Origin: an uncultured Bacteroidales bacterium
Lineage (GTDB): Bacteria > Bacteroidota > Bacteroidia > Bacteroidales > Paludibacteraceae
Length of the DNA: 6,005 bases
Direction of reading: 5' to 3'
Assembly: GCA_903873355.1 (NCBI GenBank)
Contig: CAIQOG010000452.1
Span: 1 to 6,005, forward strand
In this document: positions 1 through 5,970 of the stretch, piece by piece
How positions within the stretch are numbered: position 1 is the stretch's first letter
Layout of the letters: each line of letters opens with the position of its first letter
Made by a program: the position numbers and the translations under genes
The notes under the pieces: model-generated
What the model saw: the letters and a program-made list of their open reading frames with translations, nothing else
Database searches by the model: none
Told to the model about the DNA's origin: nothing

Positions 1-156
1 CTAATTATAAATTTAATTTATTTGTTACATTGGATGTATTTTAATTTAATGGTCTATGGTGTTCTTATTGCACGATTAGTGGTAAAAATATATTTAATAC
101 AGTTAAATTAATATAAAATAATTCACATATAAAACTCATATTTAAAGAAATATATG

Positions 157-164
157 TAAAATTG
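157..164 (+). promoter_or_regulatory. Possible -7 promoter box for the duplicated-domain gene
   Basis: TAAAATTG matches five of the six fixed positions of the Bacteroidota housekeeping -7 box TAnnTTTG and is followed by CACC. A transcript starting a few bases later would have a leader of about 30 nt before the ATG at 200. I see no TTTG-like -33 box at the expected distance. The rest of 1-199 is extremely AT-rich, with no gene or clear repeat. The leader is A-rich rather than Shine-Dalgarno-like, as is usual in this phylum. This is a weak call in DNA where such matches arise easily. Confidence 0.35.
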
Positions 165-199
165 CACCGTTAATAATAACAATCTAAAACCAAAGCATT

Positions 200-940
200 A
201 TGCCAAACAGCAATGAAACAGGCCACGCGAAAAATGTGGCGAACTTAGAAGAATTAATCGCGTTTATCGAATCATACGGCGATAAATACAACCCTTCCAG
301 AGATGACATTAAAATAGTGGGACTAAAAGCCCTTCTTCAAAATGGAAAAGACGCTATCCATACAGTAAACCTGCTGTTGCCCCCTTACTCCAATGCCGTG
401 GCAGCACGTAATGTAGCGTTCAGTCCGCTTGAGAAATTAGCTACCCGTGTGCTCAATGCCGTGAAAGCCACCGATACCGCTTCGCAGGTCGACGACAATG
501 CCAAAACCATTGTTCGTAAACTACAGGGAGTACGTGCTACTCCAAAACTTACCGAAGAACAGAAGAAAGAGCTAACCGATGCCGGAAAAAGTGCAAAGGA
601 AATATCCGCTTCGCAACAAAGTTTTGATAACATGCTCGATAACCTGGATAAGTTGATTCAACTGTTGCAAAGTATTCCGCAATATGCGCCCAACGAAGAA
701 GATCTGAAAGTGGAAGCGCTACAGGCTTTGTACGATGATCTGTCTGCCAAACATGCAGCGGTGAAAATTGCGCTTGCACCCCTGAGTAATGCCCGCATTG
801 CTCGCGACGAAGTGCTTTACAAAGCACTGACAGGAATTGTGGATATTGCTTTCGATACAAAAACCTATATCAAATCGGCATTTGGCGCATCATCACCCCA
901 ATATAAACAGGTTTCAGGTTTAACCTTCCGCACAGCGTAG
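200..940 (+). CDS. Hypothetical helical protein with an internally duplicated domain
   Basis: I do not recognise a named family, and the function is unknown. The 246-aa product appears soluble: there is no signal peptide or membrane segment, and it is rich in Ala, Leu, Lys, Asp and Glu, which suggests mostly alpha-helix. It contains two diverged copies of one unit. Copy 1 starts near residue 15 (NLEELIAFIES) and copy 2 near residue 148 (NLDKLIQLLQS). Both then show Y-x-P/A-(P/N) followed by acidic residues, an ALxAL-like helix (KALL versus QALY), a P-x-SNA-x-x-AR motif (residues 61-70 and 194-202), and a KT-x-x-x-K-x-x-G segment (102-110 and 221-229). They are joined by a charged linker (about 115-140). 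The C-terminus (SSPQYKQVSGLTF) looks like a conserved tail. The start is the first ATG after an A-rich leader, and a hairpin terminator lies 36 bp after the stop. It has no operon partner in the window. Coding is convincing; any role would be a guess. Confidence 0.85.
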   Translation: MPNSNETGHAKNVANLEELIAFIESYGDKYNPSRDDIKIVGLKALLQNGKDAIHTVNLLLPPYSNAVAARNVAFSPLEKLATRVLNAVKATDTASQVDDNAKTIVRKLQGVRATPKLTEEQKKELTDAGKSAKEISASQQSFDNMLDNLDKLIQLLQSIPQYAPNEEDLKVEALQALYDDLSAKHAAVKIALAPLSNARIARDEVLYKALTGIVDIAFDTKTYIKSAFGASSPQYKQVSGLTFRTA

Positions 941-975
941 TAAATTCAGGCTATATTCACTATTTTCTATAAACC

Positions 976-1012
976 AAAAGCCGTGGGGTAACATATTGCT
1001 TCCACGGCTTTT
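976..1012 (+). terminator. Intrinsic-type terminator after the duplicated-domain gene
   Basis: A perfect 11-bp inverted repeat, AAAAGCCGTGG (976-986) and CCACGGCTTTT (1002-1012), encloses a 15-nt loop. It lies 35 bp beyond the TAG stop at 940. The GC-rich core followed by TTTT on the plus strand, and equally on the minus strand, could terminate transcription in both directions. This fits its place between convergent genes. Confidence 0.75.
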
Positions 1013-1021
1013 ATCATCTCT

Positions 1022-1231
1022 TCCTGAATTAACAGACAGCCTTCTCCAACTTATAAACTTTCATCTGCGGTTAACAGATAAGCGTCCGCAGTTAACAAAA
1101 AGGCTTCCGTAAAATTAAAACTCCCATCCGCATTTAACGGACAACCACCCGCGATTAACAGAAAGCCGTCCGTGATTAACAGACAAGCAACCGAAAAGTA
1201 TAAACTCTCACCCGCAATTATAAAACAACCG
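1022..1231. repeat. Degenerate 21-bp tandem repeat array, ten units
   Basis: Ten consecutive units begin exactly every 21 bp, at 1022, 1043, 1064, 1085, 1106, 1127, 1148, 1169, 1190 and 1211, with no indel. The core consensus is about CCGCRATTAACAGACAA, with units usually joined by CCR-T. The best copies are units 3, 4, 6, 7 and 8. Units 2, 5 and 9 form a second subtype ending in AAACTYYCA, so the array reads A-B-A-A-B-A-A-A-B-A, with unit 10 intermediate. A 21-bp period equals two DNA helical turns and also seven codons. It lies between terminators of two convergent genes. The last unit runs into the dapL terminator. The plus frame read in repeat phase has stops in units 1 and 3 and no ATG, so I treat it as non-coding. 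It is not a CRISPR, because there are no unique spacers. Confidence 0.9.
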
Positions 1232-1260
1232 CCCTCGTCGCATATAGCAAAGGGGGCGGT
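1217..1260 (-). terminator. Terminator for the dapF-dapL transcript
   Basis: Read on the minus strand, 1260-1252 (ACCGCCCCC) pairs with 1236-1228 (GAGGGCGGT) in a 9-bp stem including one G-T wobble and a 15-nt loop. The T-rich tail TGTTTTATAA (1227-1218) follows at once. It begins 35 bp after the dapL stop codon, which is the expected place for operon termination. Its 3' part overlaps the last 21-bp repeat unit. Confidence 0.7.
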
Positions 1261-1269
1261 ATCATTTAT

Positions 1270-1293
1270 CCCCCCTTCAGGGGGTTAGGGGGT
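1270..1293. repeat. C/G-rich palindromic motif next to the dapL stop
   Basis: The plus strand reads CCCCC-TTCA-GGGGG (1271-1284), then TTA and another GGGGG run (1288-1292). On the minus strand this is CCCCC-TAA-CCCCC-TGAA-GGGGG, starting two bases past the dapL TAA. The 5-bp stem with a TTCA/TGAA loop can form with either C-run, so two alternative hairpins compete. From memory, similar C5-TAA-C5 palindromes are common between genes in Bacteroidota, but I could not check that here. It might help termination or be a dispersed short repeat. Confidence 0.55.
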
Positions 1294-1294
1294 T

Positions 1295-2518
1295 TTATTT
1301 CTCCAACCGTTTCATGGCCTCAATCGTATTTTCGCGACTTCCAAAAGCCGAAAAACGCACATAACCTTCACCACTTGCACCAAAACCTGCTCCCGGAGTA
1401 GTTACAATGTTCTTTTCTTTTAATAAATAATCAAAATACTCCCAACTTCCCAAACCAACAGGTGCTTTTGCCCAAACGTAAGGAGCATTTTTGCCGCCAA
1501 ATATAGTGTAACCTGCTTTCAAAAGTCCTTCACGAATAATGCGTGCATTTTCCTTGTAAAAATCAAGCAGAGCTTTTACCTGTATTTTACCTTCGGGAGA
1601 ATAAGTTGCTTCGGCAGCACGCTGAACCACATAGGAAGTACCGTTGAACTTGGTACATTGCCTGCGATTCCATAATTTATTTAGCGAAACTTTTTCGCCG
1701 GTAGAGCTTGTTCCCATTAATTGTTTGGGTACAACTGTGTATCCACAACGTGTCCCGGTAAAGCCAGCTGTTTTAGAAAAACTGCGGAATTCAATAGCCA
1801 CATCTTTGGCACCTTCAATTTCGTAAATGCTGTGTGGAACATTTTCTTCGGTAATAAAAGCCTCGTAAGCAGCATCAAATAAAATGATAGCATTGTTTTC
1901 TTTGGCATATTTCACCCAAACAGTCAACTGTTCTTTAGTCAGCGTAGTGCCGGTTGGATTGTTTGGATAGCACAAATAAATCAAATCCACTTTTTCGGTC
2001 GGAAGTGTGGGAACAAAGTTGTTGCCAGCATTGCAGGGCAGATAAACCAGGTTAGTCCATGCACCGTTGGCGTTAGGTTCACCGGCACGACCGGCCATGG
2101 CGTTGGTATCCACGTAAACCGGATAACTCGGGTCGGTGATGGCCACGCGGTTGTTGTTATCAAAAATGTCACCGATATTTCCGGTATCACTTTTTGCACC
2201 GTCGCTAACAAAAATCTCATCGGCTTCAATATTAATGCCATTGGCAATAAAGTCGTTCAAAACAATGGCATCACGCAGAAAGGCATAGCCTTGTTCTGGA
2301 CCATACCCACGAAATGTTTCGGCATGACGCTGTTCTTTGGCTGCTTTTATCATTGCGTCGATGGAGGCATCGGGCAGGGGCAGGCTTACATCGCCAATTC
2401 CCATGCGGATGATGGGTGCAGTTGGATTTTCTTCTTTGTGTTGAGCCACACGTTTAGCAATTTCCGAAAACAGGTAAGTTGCCGGTATCTTGATAAAATT
2501 GTCGTTAATTTGTGCCAT
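1295..2518 (-). CDS. dapL: LL-diaminopimelate aminotransferase
   Basis: This cytoplasmic PLP enzyme converts L-tetrahydrodipicolinate plus glutamate to LL-diaminopimelate and 2-oxoglutarate in one step, bypassing the succinylase or acetylase branches of lysine synthesis. The 407-aa product has full family length and a fold-type I aminotransferase layout. The N-terminal motif [11 protein letters not shown] is at residues 41-50, followed by GYGPEQGY at 71-78. PNNPTG (185-190) carries the cofactor-binding Asn187. DAAYEA (215-220) supplies the ring-contacting Asp215 and Tyr218. [15 protein letters not shown] (246-260) carries the Schiff-base Lys249. VRFSAFG (387-393) carries Arg388, which should bind the substrate carboxylate. 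The internal [10 protein letters not shown] stretch (285-294) fits DapL rather than general aspartate aminotransferases. It starts at the only plausible ATG and has an A/T-rich leader with no Shine-Dalgarno. dapF lies 113 bp upstream on the same strand and encodes the next enzyme, which strongly supports the call. Confidence 0.96.
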   Translation of the reverse strand: MAQINDNFIKIPATYLFSEIAKRVAQHKEENPTAPIIRMGIGDVSLPLPDASIDAMIKAAKEQRHAETFRGYGPEQGYAFLRDAIVLNDFIANGINIEADEIFVSDGAKSDTGNIGDIFDNNNRVAITDPSYPVYVDTNAMAGRAGEPNANGAWTNLVYLPCNAGNNFVPTLPTEKVDLIYLCYPNNPTGTTLTKEQLTVWVKYAKENNAIILFDAAYEAFITEENVPHSIYEIEGAKDVAIEFRSFSKTAGFTGTRCGYTVVPKQLMGTSSTGEKVSLNKLWNRRQCTKFNGTSYVVQRAAEATYSPEGKIQVKALLDFYKENARIIREGLLKAGYTIFGGKNAPYVWAKAPVGLGSWEYFDYLLKEKNIVTTPGAGFGASGEGYVRFSAFGSRENTIEAMKRLEK

Positions 2519-2534
2519 ATTTTAATAGTTATTT

Positions 2535-2587
2535 ACTTCGTGATATTATGCCTTCGGCGATATATACTCACTTCGTTCGTGATATTA
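2535..2587. repeat. Cluster of GATAT-flanked mini-hairpins in the dapF-dapL gap
   Basis: Short hairpin-forming words separated by GATAT-like spacers fill this stretch. ACTTCG-TGATATTA occurs at 2535-2548 and recurs at 2570-2587 with an extra TTCG. Between them, 2550-2558 is GCC-TTC-GGC. On the minus (dap transcript) strand these read TCACGAAGT, GCC-GAA-GGC and CAC-GAACGAA-GTG. C-GAA-G triloops are a known class of unusually stable DNA mini-hairpin. The cluster sits in the leader immediately before dapL, so it could affect processing or stability of the dapF-dapL mRNA, or simply be an expanding intergenic repeat. Confidence 0.6.
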
Positions 2588-2632
2588 ATTGTAAATTTAA
2601 AATCGTAAATTGTAAATGAATAAATTGTAAAT
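2587..2632. repeat. AT-rich direct repeats AATTGTAAAT after dapF
   Basis: AATTGTAAAT occurs exactly at 2587-2596, 2608-2617 and 2623-2632, with a one-base variant (AATCGTAAAT) at 2601-2610. The last copy touches the dapF stop codon. Spacing is 14, 7 and 15 bp, consistent with replication slippage around a 7-bp step. I see no coding or clear regulatory meaning. Confidence 0.6.
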
Positions 2633-3465
2633 TAAAGAGCTCCTTCAAACACGGTTGTTGCGCTGCCGGTCAGGTATACATGATTGTCTGATTTTTTCCA
2701 TTCGATAACGAGTTCACCGCCGATGAGTTCTACGGTTACTTTGCGGTTGGTGTGTCCGTTAAGTACAGCAGCAACCACCGATGCACAGGCACCTGTTCCA
2801 CAAGCCATGGTTTCGCCCGAACCACGTTCCCAAACGCGCATTTTTACGTGGTCTTTCGAAATTACTTCGATAAATTCCGTGTTGGTTCGACGTGGAAAAA
2901 TGGAGGCATTCTCGGTTATCGGACCAATTTTTGGTAAGTCGAGCGTGTCAATTCCCGAAGTGAAAATCACTGCATGGGGATTGCCCATCGATACACAGGT
3001 AATGGCGTATTCAATGTTTTCAGAGAATTTTACCGTTTTATTGATAACCGTTTCGCCGGTGAAAGTAGTAGGGATAAGTTCCGGTTGCAGAATAGGTTCA
3101 CCCATATCCACGGTTACGCTTTCCACTTTGTTGTCAGCTCCCACAAAGAGTTTCAGCACTTTTACGCCGGCAAGGGTTTCAAGTGTGACTTCAGTTTTGT
3201 CGGTCAGGCCTTTATCGAACACAAATTTACCAATGCAGCGCGAAGCGTTTCCACACATTTCAGATTCAGAACCGTCGGCATTAAACATGCGCATGCGGAA
3301 ATCGCTATTTTCGGAAGGCATAATTAGTACCAGGCCGTCAGAACCTATGCCTTTGTGGCGGTCGCTGTAGCGGATGGCAAATTCTTCGGGATTTTCTATC
3401 TTTTCCACGCAACCGTTTACGTAAATGTAATCGTTGCCGGTGCCGTGCATCTTGGTGAATTTCAT
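2632..3465 (-). CDS. dapF: Diaminopimelate epimerase
   Basis: The enzyme interconverts LL- and meso-diaminopimelate without a cofactor, giving meso-DAP for peptidoglycan cross-links and for lysine. From the chosen start the protein is 277 aa, normal for the family. The N-terminus [13 protein letters not shown] is the classic DapF opening. The two active-site cysteines are present: Cys71 in MCGNASRC and Cys222 in [14 protein letters not shown]. Other family marks are IGSDGLV (about 40-46), GNPHAV (161-166) and RTNTEF (192-197). An in-frame ATG at 3492 would add nine residues (MTFSINYFS). I reject it because it precedes the conserved start and because a promoter-like -7 box at 3494-3501 would place transcription initiation at or inside that ATG. 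The gene is first in a probable two-gene operon with dapL, whose product is the substrate of this enzyme. A strong terminator separates it from the methyltransferase upstream. Confidence 0.95.
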   Translation of the reverse strand: MKFTKMHGTGNDYIYVNGCVEKIENPEEFAIRYSDRHKGIGSDGLVLIMPSENSDFRMRMFNADGSESEMCGNASRCIGKFVFDKGLTDKTEVTLETLAGVKVLKLFVGADNKVESVTVDMGEPILQPELIPTTFTGETVINKTVKFSENIEYAITCVSMGNPHAVIFTSGIDTLDLPKIGPITENASIFPRRTNTEFIEVISKDHVKMRVWERGSGETMACGTGACASVVAAVLNGHTNRKVTVELIGGELVIEWKKSDNHVYLTGSATTVFEGAL

Positions 3466-3493
3466 ACTGAAGTAGTTTATCGAAAAAGTCATG

Positions 3494-3501
3494 CAAAATT
3501 A
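3494..3501 (-). promoter_or_regulatory. Candidate -7 promoter box for dapF-dapL
   Basis: Minus-strand TAATTTTG matches all fixed positions of the Bacteroidota -7 consensus TAnnTTTG and is followed by CATG. Initiation some 5-7 bases downstream would fall near 3487-3489, giving a leader of about 22-24 nt to the ATG at 3465 and leaving the earlier ATG (3490-3492) untranslated. No convincing TTTG -33 box is seen. The position, after a terminator and before the operon, supports the call. Confidence 0.5.
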
Positions 3502-3564
3502 ATCAATCGAAATGAATTCTGTTGCAGTTAACCCCAATCGTTTAATTGATTAAAGCTTTTGTAA

Positions 3565-3607
3565 CAAAAAAACAGAATAAACCTGCAAAAATGACAAATT
3601 TATTCTG
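3565..3607 (-). terminator. Intrinsic terminator after the methyltransferase gene
   Basis: On the minus strand, CAGAATAAA (3607-3599) pairs perfectly with TTTATTCTG (3581-3573) in a 9-bp stem with a 17-nt loop. Seven T residues (3572-3566) follow directly, the textbook tail of a factor-independent terminator. It lies 67 bp after the methyltransferase stop and about 70 bp before the dapF promoter box, so it insulates the two transcription units. Confidence 0.75.
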
Positions 3608-3674
3608 AAATCAAGTTGTTTAGTTTCGAATTATCAAAACTTGAGCTAAAATCCGAATGTGCTAAAATCTGGAA

Positions 3675-4283
3675 TCAGCTATTACGTTTTGCAATAAGCA
3701 TGAATTGTTCGTATTCGTTTACCTGACCTGGAATACGTTCACGTTTAAGAATATTGTAGTTTTCAATGGATTGAATGCTGAATCCTGCATTAATGAATTG
3801 TACCGACAAAGTATCTGTATCAAAACCCTTGTGCGGTATCGGTTCAAAGTGATGAAATGAACCATCTTCGGTGCAAATATCGCCCACCACAATCACTGCA
3901 CCCGGAAGGGTTATGTTGTACAGGTGAGTCAGTGCACTGTCGATATCGGGAATATGATGAAACGCCATACTGGAAAAAATCAGGTCAATATCCTGTTTTT
4001 TATAGTCGAATATTTCGCCGTGAAGAATCTCTGCATTTTCATCACCTTCCAGCTTTTGCATCAATACATTCAGCATAGCTTCCGAAGTATCTTCAAAAAC
4101 TACAGTATCCACTTTTGGCAATACCTGCAGACCCACCAATCCTGTTCCTGCTCCAATTTCAAGGGCTTTCCAACTTTTTTGTAAGTTTACCTTTTCCAGC
4201 ATAGCCATCAGAAAATGGCTTGTCATATCAATTTTTGCGGGTTCATCCCATGTTGATGCACGGTGAGCAAATTTATCAGTCAT
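3675..4283 (-). CDS. Class I SAM-dependent methyltransferase, substrate unknown
   Basis: The 202-aa cytoplasmic protein has a single Rossmann-type methyltransferase domain of the Methyltransf_11/UbiE-like kind. Motif I, the SAM-binding glycine loop, is LEIGAGTG (41-48). The acidic end of strand 2 (VVFEDTSEAML, 61-71) should hold the SAM ribose. DIDLIFSSMAFHHIPD (98-113) is the motif IV region, with the HH-I-P-D signature common in small-molecule and quinone-type methyltransferases. LPGAVIVVGDI (126-136) is the strand after the usual leader-Pro-Gly turn. Length is typical for a stand-alone domain, and the short N-terminus leaves little room for a substrate lid. Neighbours give no substrate: it is transcribed alone, divergent from the helicase, and is closed by its own terminator. 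A five-of-six match to the -7 box (minus strand TTCTTTTG, 4316-4309) may be its promoter. Methyltransferase activity is well supported; any substrate would be speculation. Confidence 0.88.
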   Translation of the reverse strand: MTDKFAHRASTWDEPAKIDMTSHFLMAMLEKVNLQKSWKALEIGAGTGLVGLQVLPKVDTVVFEDTSEAMLNVLMQKLEGDENAEILHGEIFDYKKQDIDLIFSSMAFHHIPDIDSALTHLYNITLPGAVIVVGDICTEDGSFHHFEPIPHKGFDTDTLSVQFINAGFSIQSIENYNILKRERIPGQVNEYEQFMLIAKRNS

Positions 4284-4363
4284 ATTATTTTATGTTTACC
4301 CTAAGAAACAAAAGAAATCGACCTTTGTTCACTAAAGAAAATGGGGAAAGGCATAATTTTCCG

Positions 4364-4371
4364 TACCTTTG
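4364..4371 (+). promoter_or_regulatory. -7 promoter box for the RhlE-type helicase gene
   Basis: TACCTTTG is an exact match to the TAnnTTTG consensus and is followed by CACAA, the usual context of Bacteroidota promoters. Initiation near 4376-4379 would give a leader of about 60 nt before the ATG at 4439. No clear TTTG is found at the -33 distance. The leader contains a short upstream reading frame (4423-4449) that overlaps the helicase start in another frame. Confidence 0.65.
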
Positions 4372-4438
4372 CACAAAATCGTATCCTTCAGGTTTAAGTT
4401 TGAGCTTGTGAAAGAAGTGTGGATGCGAGTAATATTCT

Positions 4439-5776
4439 ATGACATTTGATAAATTAGATCTTATTGAGCCGATCTTAAACGCTCTAAAACACGAAGGCTA
4501 CACCCAGCCAACTCCCATTCAGGAAATTGCTATTCCAATTGTACTTCAAGGTAAAGACTTATTAGGTTGCGCACAAACCGGCACCGGCAAAACGGCTGCT
4601 TTTGCAATTCCAATTCTGCAACAGTTGTACCGAAACCGCGAAAATGACAAAATTCACCGTAAAATAAAGGTTTTAATTGTGACTCCGACGCGCGAACTGG
4701 CCATTCAGATTGGCGAGAGTTTTGCTGCTTACGGTCGCTTTCTGAAGTTTCGCCACGCCGTTGTTTTTGGCGGTGTTCCACAAAATCCACAGGTAAATAC
4801 GTTGAAAGCAGGTGTTGATATTCTGATTGCCACACCAGGTCGTTTACTCGATTTGCAGAGTCAGGGTTATGTAAAGTTGAACGAACTGAGCATTTTTGTG
4901 CTCGATGAAGCCGATCGTATGCTCGATATGGGCTTTATACACGATGTAAAGAAACTGATTAAACTGATTCCTGCCAAGCGTCAATCGCTGTTTTTCTCAG
5001 CTACCATGCCTGATTCTATTCGTATGCTGGCAGGTACCATTCTGACAAATCCCGAAGAAGTGGCTGTAACACCGGTTTCCACTACTGCCGAAACTATTCA
5101 GCAGGAATTGTATTATGTAGATATGGCCGATAAAAAAGATTTGCTGATTCATATACTTCAGGATAAGAAAATTGCAACTGCTTTAGTTTTTACGCGTACT
5201 AAACATGGTGCAGATAAAGTTCAACGACTTTTGTCAAAAGCCAACATTAAAACTGAAGCCATTCACGGAAATAAATCTCAGAATGCCCGTCAGAATGCAT
5301 TACGTAACTTTAAAGAACGTACAACGCGTGTGTTGGTTGCTACGGATATTGCTGCCCGTGGAATTGACATTGATGATTTGAATCTGGTAATCAACTATGA
5401 AATTCCGAATATTCCTGAAACCTATGTTCACCGTATTGGCCGGACGGGTAGGGCAGGGCTCGATGGAAAAGCCATTTCATTTTGTGATGTGGAAGAACTG
5501 GAATACCTGCGCGATATTCAAAAGTTGATTTCGATAGAGATTCCTGTTGTGAAAAGTCATCCTTACGAAGCAGAGTACGAACTGACTGACAGAAAATCGA
5601 AAGTAAAACCGAAAGTGGCCCAACGTGGCAAAGGTTCGGGTATTGATCCGGGCAAAGGAAAGCGCAGAACAAGAACAGACAGGAATGTAAGTAAACCGCA
5701 AGCCTCCAAAACTCCGGTATCTCACTCAGCACAATCAGAAAGCACTACTAAGAAAGTATTTCATTTGAAGAAATAA
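4439..5776 (+). CDS. rhlE: DEAD-box ATP-dependent RNA helicase, RhlE type
   Basis: This ATP-driven enzyme unwinds short RNA duplexes; RhlE-type members act in ribosome assembly, RNA turnover and cold adaptation. All superfamily 2 DEAD-box motifs are intact in the 445-aa product. They are: the upstream Phe (F3) and Q motif GYTQPTPIQ (20-28); motif I AQTGTGKT (45-52); Ia PTRELA (83-88); GG (111-112); Ib TPGR (132-135); II DEAD (156-159); III SAT (187-189); IV LVFTRTK (249-255); V ATDIAARGID (301-310); and VI HRIGRTGRAG (331-340). The N-terminus TFDKLDLIEPILNAL resembles RhlE openings, which also fixes the start. After about residue 380 comes a low-complexity, Lys/Arg/Ser-rich tail (RGKGSGIDPGKGKRRTRTDR), likely an unstructured RNA-binding extension. 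The subtype is chosen by overall motif wording, so another DEAD-box subfamily name is possible. It is transcribed alone from its own promoter. Confidence 0.94.
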   Translation: MTFDKLDLIEPILNALKHEGYTQPTPIQEIAIPIVLQGKDLLGCAQTGTGKTAAFAIPILQQLYRNRENDKIHRKIKVLIVTPTRELAIQIGESFAAYGRFLKFRHAVVFGGVPQNPQVNTLKAGVDILIATPGRLLDLQSQGYVKLNELSIFVLDEADRMLDMGFIHDVKKLIKLIPAKRQSLFFSATMPDSIRMLAGTILTNPEEVAVTPVSTTAETIQQELYYVDMADKKDLLIHILQDKKIATALVFTRTKHGADKVQRLLSKANIKTEAIHGNKSQNARQNALRNFKERTTRVLVATDIAARGIDIDDLNLVINYEIPNIPETYVHRIGRTGRAGLDGKAISFCDVEELEYLRDIQKLISIEIPVVKSHPYEAEYELTDRKSKVKPKVAQRGKGSGIDPGKGKRRTRTDRNVSKPQASKTPVSHSAQSESTTKKVFHLKK

Positions 5777-5839
5777 CATTAAGTATTAAGAAAGATATAA
5801 TTTCGTAATTTAATCTTTATAGTGAAAATGCTTTTTTAA

Positions 5840-5970
5840 AATTGCCGTCCCATTTATGGGACGGTAGAAATAAATAGGATTCGCAGGGCTTTAGCCAAAT
5901 TTTCAATACTATTTGGCTAAAGCCAATATATATTTTATCAGCTGCCCGTCCCATAAATGGGACGGCAATT
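5840..5970. repeat. Nested-palindrome intergenic element (REP/MITE-like)
   Basis: The ends are a perfect 25-bp inverted repeat (5840-5864 and 5946-5970). Each end is itself a hairpin: CCGTCCCA-TTTA-TGGGACGG on the left and its complement on the right. Inside lies a second perfect inverted repeat of 14 bp, GGCTTTAGCCAAAT (5887-5900) and ATTTGGCTAAAGCC (5911-5924), around a 10-nt loop. Its arms also contain small palindromes (GGCT-TT-AGCC). Linkers are 22 and 21 bp, so the element is nearly symmetric, A-B-B'-A'. The 131 bp contain no gene. This architecture resembles REP/BIME-type or miniature inverted-repeat elements mobilised in trans. It begins 63 bp after the helicase stop and could also end or protect that transcript. 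The rest of 5777-6005 is AT-rich with nothing clear, apart from a weak AAAGAT/ATCTTT inverted repeat (5791-5818). Confidence 0.85.

Noticed and set aside
385..860. Two minus-strand open frames of 82 and 103 codons
   Set aside because: They overlap the duplicated-domain gene, which has a promoter-like box, terminator and internal protein repeat. The antisense products look random and Cys/Phe-rich.
1022..1231. CRISPR array
   Set aside because: The 21-bp units abut directly and are degenerate. There are no unique spacers and no cas genes in the window.
1252..1292. G-quadruplex
   Set aside because: Only three G5 runs are present, with a long interval between the first and second, so a stable four-run structure is not well supported.
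1644..1908. Small frames of about 60 codons on both strands within dapL
   Set aside because: They overlap the PLP-lysine region of an intact dapL gene and show no independent coding evidence.
2291..2608. Plus-strand 105-codon frame running into the dapF-dapL gap
   Set aside because: Most of it is antisense to the dapL N-terminal coding region, and its hydrophobic end is an artefact of AT-rich repeats. There is no promoter or family signature.
2684..3370. A 228-codon open frame on the plus strand
   Set aside because: It lies wholly antisense to dapF, whose catalytic motifs are intact. Its translation has no recognisable motif and it is best explained as a codon-bias shadow.
4530..5732. Minus-strand open frames of 82 to 113 codons
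   Set aside because: All are inside the DEAD-box helicase gene, which has every conserved motif in frame on the plus strand.
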